From NCBI GenBank assembly GCA_002842205.1, contig PHCI01000002.1, positions 124,001 through 188,000 of the forward strand: a stretch of DNA of 64,000 bases. Direction: 5' to 3'. Both the position numbers and the translations under genes were made by a program. Shown here in pieces: positions 59,862 through 64,000 of this stretch. The notes under the pieces were generated by a model. It saw only the letters and a program-made list of their open reading frames with translations, was not told the origin of the DNA and searched no databases. This DNA is from Betaproteobacteria bacterium HGW-Betaproteobacteria-3 (GTDB lineage: Bacteria; Pseudomonadota; Gammaproteobacteria; Burkholderiales; Burkholderiaceae_C). Within the stretch, counting starts at the first letter, position 1; each line of letters opens with the position of its first letter.

Positions 59862-62200
59862 GGTCTGTGGCAACGCGCGTTTTTCTGCTTTGGCTGCTGT
59901 TCATGCTGAGCTGCGCCGCGGTGGTCTGGAACAGCCGCATTGCAACCGACATGTCGTTTTTCCTGCCCTCCGCGCCCAGTGCCGAGCAGCGTGTGCTGGT
60001 GGGGCAGTTGAGAGAAGGTGCGGTCTCCCGCATGCTGATGGGGTCGATCGAGGGAGGGGTGGCGGCGCAGCGGGCCGTGGTGTCGGGCCAGATGCGCCAA
60101 CGATTGGCGTCGAACCCTGCTTTTTTGATGGTGCGAAACGGCGGAAATGGCGAGTTGGACCTTGAGCGCGACTTTTTGCTGCGCTACCGGTACTCGTTGA
60201 GTCCAATGGTCACACCCGAGCGCTTTACCGAGGGTGGCTTGCGGGCGGCCGTGAGCAACACCATCGACCTTGTTTCTTCGCCGGTCGGACTGTTGCTCAA
60301 GCCTTTTCTGACGCGGGATCCCACTGGTGAACTCCTCGAGGTACTGGGTCAACTCAACCCCGGCGTACAACCGGAAACCCGCGGTGGCGTCTGGGTGTCG
60401 CACGATGGCGAGCGGACCATGTTGCTGGCGCAGACTCGGGCGCTGGGATCTGATACCGATGGGCAGGCTGCCGCGATCGCCGTGATGCGTCAGACATTTG
60501 AGGAGATCGCTCAGGACCTGGGCTACAACGCCCTGACCTTGCAGTTGTCCGGTCCGGCCAAGTTCGCCGTGGAGGCCCGTGAAACGATCAAATCCGAAGT
60601 GACTCGGCTGTTCCTGATCAGTTCGCTGGGCATCGTCGGTGTTCTGCTCTGGGTCTACCGTTCGTCACGCCTGCTGTTCCTGGGTCTGCTGCCGATGCTC
60701 AGCGGTGCGCTGGCCGGCATCGCGATGGTGAGCCTGGTGCACGGGACGGTATTTGGAATTACGGTCGGTTTCGGCTCAGCCCTGATTGGCGAGGCGGTTG
60801 ACTATGCGATTTATTTTTTCGTGCAATCCGGGCGGATGGGGCTGAACAACTGGCGCCGGGTGTTTTGGCCCACCATACGCTTGGGCGTTCTGACTTCGTC
60901 GTTGGGTTTTGGTGCGTTGCTGTTTTCCGGCTTTCCCGGACTGGCGCAACTGGGTCTGTATGCGTTGTCCGGGGTGGTGACTGCGGCCGTGGTGACACGC
61001 TTTGTGTTGCCCCCATTGGCCGGTTCGCAGATCAGCGTGCCGCCACCAGGACCAGGGGTGCACCAAATGCTGACCTTGCTCGAGCGGGCGCACCGGTTGC
61101 GCCCGGCAGTGCTGTTGCTGGCGATGCTGGTCATCGGATATTTGTGGGCGCAGCGCAGCACATTGTGGGATCCGAGCCTGTCTGCGCTGTCCACTGCCAG
61201 CCCGACGGATGTGCAAACCGACGCTCGCATGCGCGCGGATCTGGCCGCACCGGACGCGCGTTACCTGGTCACCATCAATGCCAATGACCAGGAGCAGGCA
61301 TTGCAGGGGGCCGAGCGCGCTGGCGCTCAACTTGACCGGTTGGTGGAGGCCGGTGTGATCGGCGGCTACGACAGCCCGGCGCGTTTCCTGCCAAGCCTGA
61401 TGATGCAGAACCAGCGGTTGGCCAGTCTGCCCGGTCCGGATGTGCTGCAGGCGCGACTGCGGGCAGCGCTGACCGACTCGCCGCTGGCCGCTTCCCGGCT
61501 GGAGCCATTCACGGCCGACGTGCAGGCCGCGCGCGCTGCAGGGGCGATACGACGCGCCGATCTGGACGGCAGTGCACTGGCGCTCGCGGTCGATTCCATG
61601 TTGATGCCGGGACCGGCCGGTGGCTGGAGCGTGATGATGCCACTGCATGCCGTCGCGGGTGCATCGGACGGTGATCTGCCGGTTTCGCAACTGCGTGCCG
61701 CGCTGGCGGGGACCGGTGCAATATTTGTGGACATGAAAACCGAGTTCAATGCGTTGTATCGCGGGTATGTGAATGAGGCCGTGAGATTGTCGTTGCTGGG
61801 TGTGATGGCGATTGTGTTGCTGCTGGCCTTTTCGTTGCGTTCGTTCGCCCGGTTGCTGCGTGTGTTGTTGGCCTTGGCATTGACTGTTGCGGGGGTGATT
61901 GCCCTGCTGCACTTTGCCGGCGAGCGTCTGCATTTGCTGCATTTGGTGGGCATGCTACTGATTGTGGCGGTCGGTTCCAACTATGCTTTATTTTTTGACC
62001 GCTCCGCTGGCGCTGACAGACTTGACGCGGTGACCTTGATGTCAATGGGCGTGGCCACACTGACCACTGCGATTGGTTTTGGAACCCTGGCCTTGTCCAG
62101 TGTGCCAGTGCTCTACGCCATTGGCGTGACCGTGGGGCCAGGGGCGCTTCTGGGACTTTTTCTTTCGGCGGTGCTGGTTTATCCGGCAGGTAATCGATGA
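59858..62200 (+). CDS. MMPL-family (RND) exporter of polyene cluster
   Basis: 780 residues. Two symmetric halves, each with a periplasmic domain and five to six membrane helices: helix 1 at about 7-25, the first membrane block from about 245 to 400. The second half has a periplasmic domain at about 450-625 and membrane helices to the end. GFGSALIGEAVDYAIYFF and VGSNYALFFDRSAG match the proton-relay helices of MMPL transporters. It is expected to move the lipidated pigment from the inner membrane to LolA-like carrier and outer membrane. Both ends overlap neighbours by ATGA. Confidence 0.92.
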   Translation: MRSVATRVFLLWLLFMLSCAAVVWNSRIATDMSFFLPSAPSAEQRVLVGQLREGAVSRMLMGSIEGGVAAQRAVVSGQMRQRLASNPAFLMVRNGGNGELDLERDFLLRYRYSLSPMVTPERFTEGGLRAAVSNTIDLVSSPVGLLLKPFLTRDPTGELLEVLGQLNPGVQPETRGGVWVSHDGERTMLLAQTRALGSDTDGQAAAIAVMRQTFEEIAQDLGYNALTLQLSGPAKFAVEARETIKSEVTRLFLISSLGIVGVLLWVYRSSRLLFLGLLPMLSGALAGIAMVSLVHGTVFGITVGFGSALIGEAVDYAIYFFVQSGRMGLNNWRRVFWPTIRLGVLTSSLGFGALLFSGFPGLAQLGLYALSGVVTAAVVTRFVLPPLAGSQISVPPPGPGVHQMLTLLERAHRLRPAVLLLAMLVIGYLWAQRSTLWDPSLSALSTASPTDVQTDARMRADLAAPDARYLVTINANDQEQALQGAERAGAQLDRLVEAGVIGGYDSPARFLPSLMMQNQRLASLPGPDVLQARLRAALTDSPLAASRLEPFTADVQAARAAGAIRRADLDGSALALAVDSMLMPGPAGGWSVMMPLHAVAGASDGDLPVSQLRAALAGTGAIFVDMKTEFNALYRGYVNEAVRLSLLGVMAIVLLLAFSLRSFARLLRVLLALALTVAGVIALLHFAGERLHLLHLVGMLLIVAVGSNYALFFDRSAGADRLDAVTLMSMGVATLTTAIGFGTLALSSVPVLYAIGVTVGPGALLGLFLSAVLVYPAGNR

Positions 62201-62844
62201 GTCACGCCGCAGCGCTGCATTACCGTTGTGACTCGTCCAGCCTGATGGTGGTCTTGCCGGGTGCCTTGATGACCCCGGAACAAATGGTGCAGGCCGGGAT
62301 GTTTGATGCGGTGAGGCAGCGTCGATTGGCACTTGACGTGACGGCGCTCAATCTGCACGCACTGGAAGGCTGCAACCGGTCGGCGCTCGAGATTCTGGCG
62401 CAGGAGGTGCTGGCACCCGCGCGTGCAAAATATCAGCAAGTCTGGCTGGGTGGGATCTCCCGAGGCGGGCAACTGGCGTTGTCCTGCCTGGCCGAACAGG
62501 CGGGGGTTATCGACGGCATGTGCCTGCTGGCCCCTTATCCGGGAAGCCGACTGACCACCAATGCCATCCAACGTGCCGGTGGTCTGGACCAGTGGTGGCC
62601 CACCGACGAACAGTTGCTGGACCCGGAATTCCGTCTTTGGCAGTGGCTCAGGAACCCTTCTGTCAACGTACCGATTTTCATGGGGTTTGGCACGCAGGAC
62701 CGTTTTTCCGATGGCATCCAGCTGCTTGCCGGGCGTCTTCCGAAAGCGACTTGCCGCACGTTTCCTGGCGGACACGACTGGCCTGTCTGGCAGGCGCTAT
62801 GGGGTCAGTTTCTCGATCTCGGTTTTTTTGGAGCCCAATCGTGA
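62197..62844 (+). CDS. Alpha/beta-hydrolase-like protein
   Basis: 215 residues, no signal peptide. WLGGISRGGQLALSCLA near residue 90 is the nucleophile elbow (GxSxGG), FMGFGTQDRFSDG the acid region and FPGGHDWPVWQ the histidine. It may release a thioester or ester from a carrier protein or lipid. Thioesterase-like proteins are not a fixed part of aryl-polyene clusters I know, so this could mark a variant. Overlap with deacetylase start is GTGA. Confidence 0.75.
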   Translation: MSHAAALHYRCDSSSLMVVLPGALMTPEQMVQAGMFDAVRQRRLALDVTALNLHALEGCNRSALEILAQEVLAPARAKYQQVWLGGISRGGQLALSCLAEQAGVIDGMCLLAPYPGSRLTTNAIQRAGGLDQWWPTDEQLLDPEFRLWQWLRNPSVNVPIFMGFGTQDRFSDGIQLLAGRLPKATCRTFPGGHDWPVWQALWGQFLDLGFFGAQS

Positions 62845-63638
62845 CACGGCGCTGGATCGCATCACCGACACTGAAAGCCTCTGCCGCCGTGCACGCCGCT
62901 GCGCTGGGTGCACTGACCATCCCGACGGCCTGGCCATGGGCGCTGGGTGCACTGGCGGCCAACCATGCCGCGCTGACGCTGGCAGGAATGTTGCCGCGAT
63001 CCAGCCTGCTGGGGCCCAATCTCACGCGATTGCCAGCTGCGGCCTCGGCACGTCGTGAAGTTGCGCTGACGTTTGACGATGGTCCCGATCCTGAAATCAC
63101 GCCACGCGTGCTCGATCTTCTGGATGCAGCGGACGTCAAAGCCAGCTTCTTCTGTATCGGCCGTTGCGCGCGTCAGCAACCGGTCCTGTGCCGGCAGATC
63201 GTGGCGCGCGGTCACCGTGTGGAAAACCACGGAGACGCCCATTCCAGGGTGTTTTCGCTGTTCGGCCCCGCGCGCATGCGCGCTGACATCATCGAGGCCC
63301 AAATTACCCTGACCGATATCACGGGTCAGGCGCCGCTTTTTTTCCGGCCGACAGCCGGATTGCGCAACCCGTTTCTAGACCCGGTTCTTGCCGGACTTGA
63401 TCTGCAGCTTGCCGCCTGGACGCGGCGTCCATACGACACCCGCGAAGGGCGGCCGAGCCGGGTTCTGCAACGCCTGATCCGCGGACTCGCAGCTGGGGAT
63501 ATTCTTCTTATGCACGACGGCCACGGGGCTCGTACGCCAGAGGGTCACGCGGTGATTCTTGAGACACTGCCGATCTTGCTGCACACTTTGGCCGCGCATC
63601 GGTTGCGGGCGGTGACGCTTGCAGGCGCTTTGACATGA
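62841..63638 (+). CDS. Polysaccharide deacetylase (NodB-type)
   Basis: 265 residues from a GTG start that overlaps the stop of the hydrolase gene. Residues 1-50 hold two hydrophobic helices. The NodB domain shows VALTFDDGPDPEITPRVL (catalytic and metal Asp), the metal-binding ENHGDAHS, FFRPTAGLRNP and the closing LLMHDGHG. It acts on sugar N-acetyl groups, or on other amides, at the membrane. In this context it may deacetylate a sugar headgroup bearing the pigment. That is an inference from position. Confidence 0.87.
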   Translation: MTRRWIASPTLKASAAVHAAALGALTIPTAWPWALGALAANHAALTLAGMLPRSSLLGPNLTRLPAAASARREVALTFDDGPDPEITPRVLDLLDAADVKASFFCIGRCARQQPVLCRQIVARGHRVENHGDAHSRVFSLFGPARMRADIIEAQITLTDITGQAPLFFRPTAGLRNPFLDPVLAGLDLQLAAWTRRPYDTREGRPSRVLQRLIRGLAAGDILLMHDGHGARTPEGHAVILETLPILLHTLAAHRLRAVTLAGALT

Positions 63639-64000
63639 CCACTGCTTTTTTTCCTGCCCTGCTTGAGCAGGCCACTCAGCCGTTTCAGGCGGGAGGTCAG
63701 TTTACCTATCGTTATGCGCGTGGAAAGCTGGCGTATGACTGCATTTTTCGCGAAATGCTCCAGCGCGGTGTGTTCCCGGCGCAGGGACATTTTCTGGATC
63801 TGGGTTGCGGGCAGGGGAGCCTGTTTGCCTTGCTGCTGGCGGCGCGGCAGTTGTTTGAGCAAGGGCATTGGCCCGCAGACTGGGCCACAGCGCCACGCCC
63901 CCTGAGTCTGCGGGGTATCGAGTTGATGCCACGCGACGTCCAACGCGCGGCGCTGGCCTTTGGGCCCGGACACCCTCTTGTGCGCATCGAGCAGGGTGAC
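63635..64000 (+). CDS. SAM-dependent methyltransferase, N-terminal part
   Basis: 122 codons are visible; the frame runs off the window. ATG overlaps the deacetylase stop (ATGA). The SAM-binding motif I is HFLDLGCGQGSLFALLLAAR (about residues 54-73), class I Rossmann type; LRGIELMPRDVQRA may be motif II. It would methylate the aromatic head or another group of the cluster product. Target unknown. Confidence 0.82.
   Translation, partial: MTTAFFPALLEQATQPFQAGGQFTYRYARGKLAYDCIFREMLQRGVFPAQGHFLDLGCGQGSLFALLLAARQLFEQGHWPADWATAPRPLSLRGIELMPRDVQRAALAFGPGHPLVRIEQGD

Overview
The window is GC-rich bacterial chromosome with dense, mostly intact genes. Gene content and protein style (phasin-like granule protein, GabR-type regulators, ImuA-ImuB-DnaE2 mutasome, GluQ, HiPIP, PAS-LuxR regulator beside a CoA-transferase) point to a betaproteobacterium of the order Burkholderiales, most likely family Comamonadaceae (Acidovorax, Hydrogenophaga or Polaromonas-like). 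No rRNA, CRISPR array, phage module or complete IS element is visible.

Layout. 1-21 kb is mainly housekeeping and redox genes: the end of a ribosome-biogenesis GTPase, a phasin-like protein, a class IV aminotransferase, a YitT permease, a dipeptidase, an esterase, a racemase, a DsbC-like lipoprotein, an AhpD-like protein divergent from katG, a thioredoxin/CcdA pair, an SDR, a PAS-LuxR regulator divergent from the scoAB CoA-transferase, a histidine kinase and a CDF metal exporter. 18.3-21.1 kb is a decayed island at the 3' side of tRNA-Gly(CCC). It holds fragments of a type I restriction system: an HsdS tail, and a 187-residue HsdR reduced in frame and coupled to an intact Fic gene. Between them lies a gene-less stretch with duplicated CATG-bounded inverted repeats. 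21.2-27 kb is the SOS mutasome operon imuA-imuB-dnaE2 behind a LexA box. 27-28.6 kb is a MarR/cytochrome P460/redoxin unit with a perfect 19-bp operator.

28.7-38.5 kb is one coherent catabolic locus: gabT, a four-gene polyamine-type ABC importer, an agmatinase/guanidinobutyrase-family ureohydrolase and gabD in a row, divergent from a GabR/MocR regulator. Imported guanidino or amino compound would become GABA, then succinate semialdehyde, then succinate. 38.7-49.1 kb holds alaS with an unusual low-GC internal insertion, a HiPIP, an RluA-type synthase, trmB, gluQ (with an in-frame repeat insertion), a large glycine-rich DUF11 surface protein and a flavin amine oxidase. 49.1-53.4 kb is a LysR-controlled electrophile or quinone stress cassette (pirin, DoxX, WrbA-like, OsmC, pirin).

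53.4-64 kb (running off the right edge) is a tightly overlapping operon of the aryl-polyene/xanthomonadin type. It has two acyl carrier proteins, a ketosynthase, a membrane protein, an acyl-ACP ligase, a hot-dog dehydratase, an acyltransferase, a LolA-like carrier, an MMPL exporter, an alpha/beta hydrolase, a polysaccharide deacetylase and the start of a methyltransferase. A PAP2 phosphatase is divergent from it.

The most distinctive sequence-level feature is a short repeat family (core TGACCATTTGACGGGGGC) that sits just after stop codons in five intergenic places. It also lies in frame inside dnaE2 and gluQ, and more weakly inside imuB.
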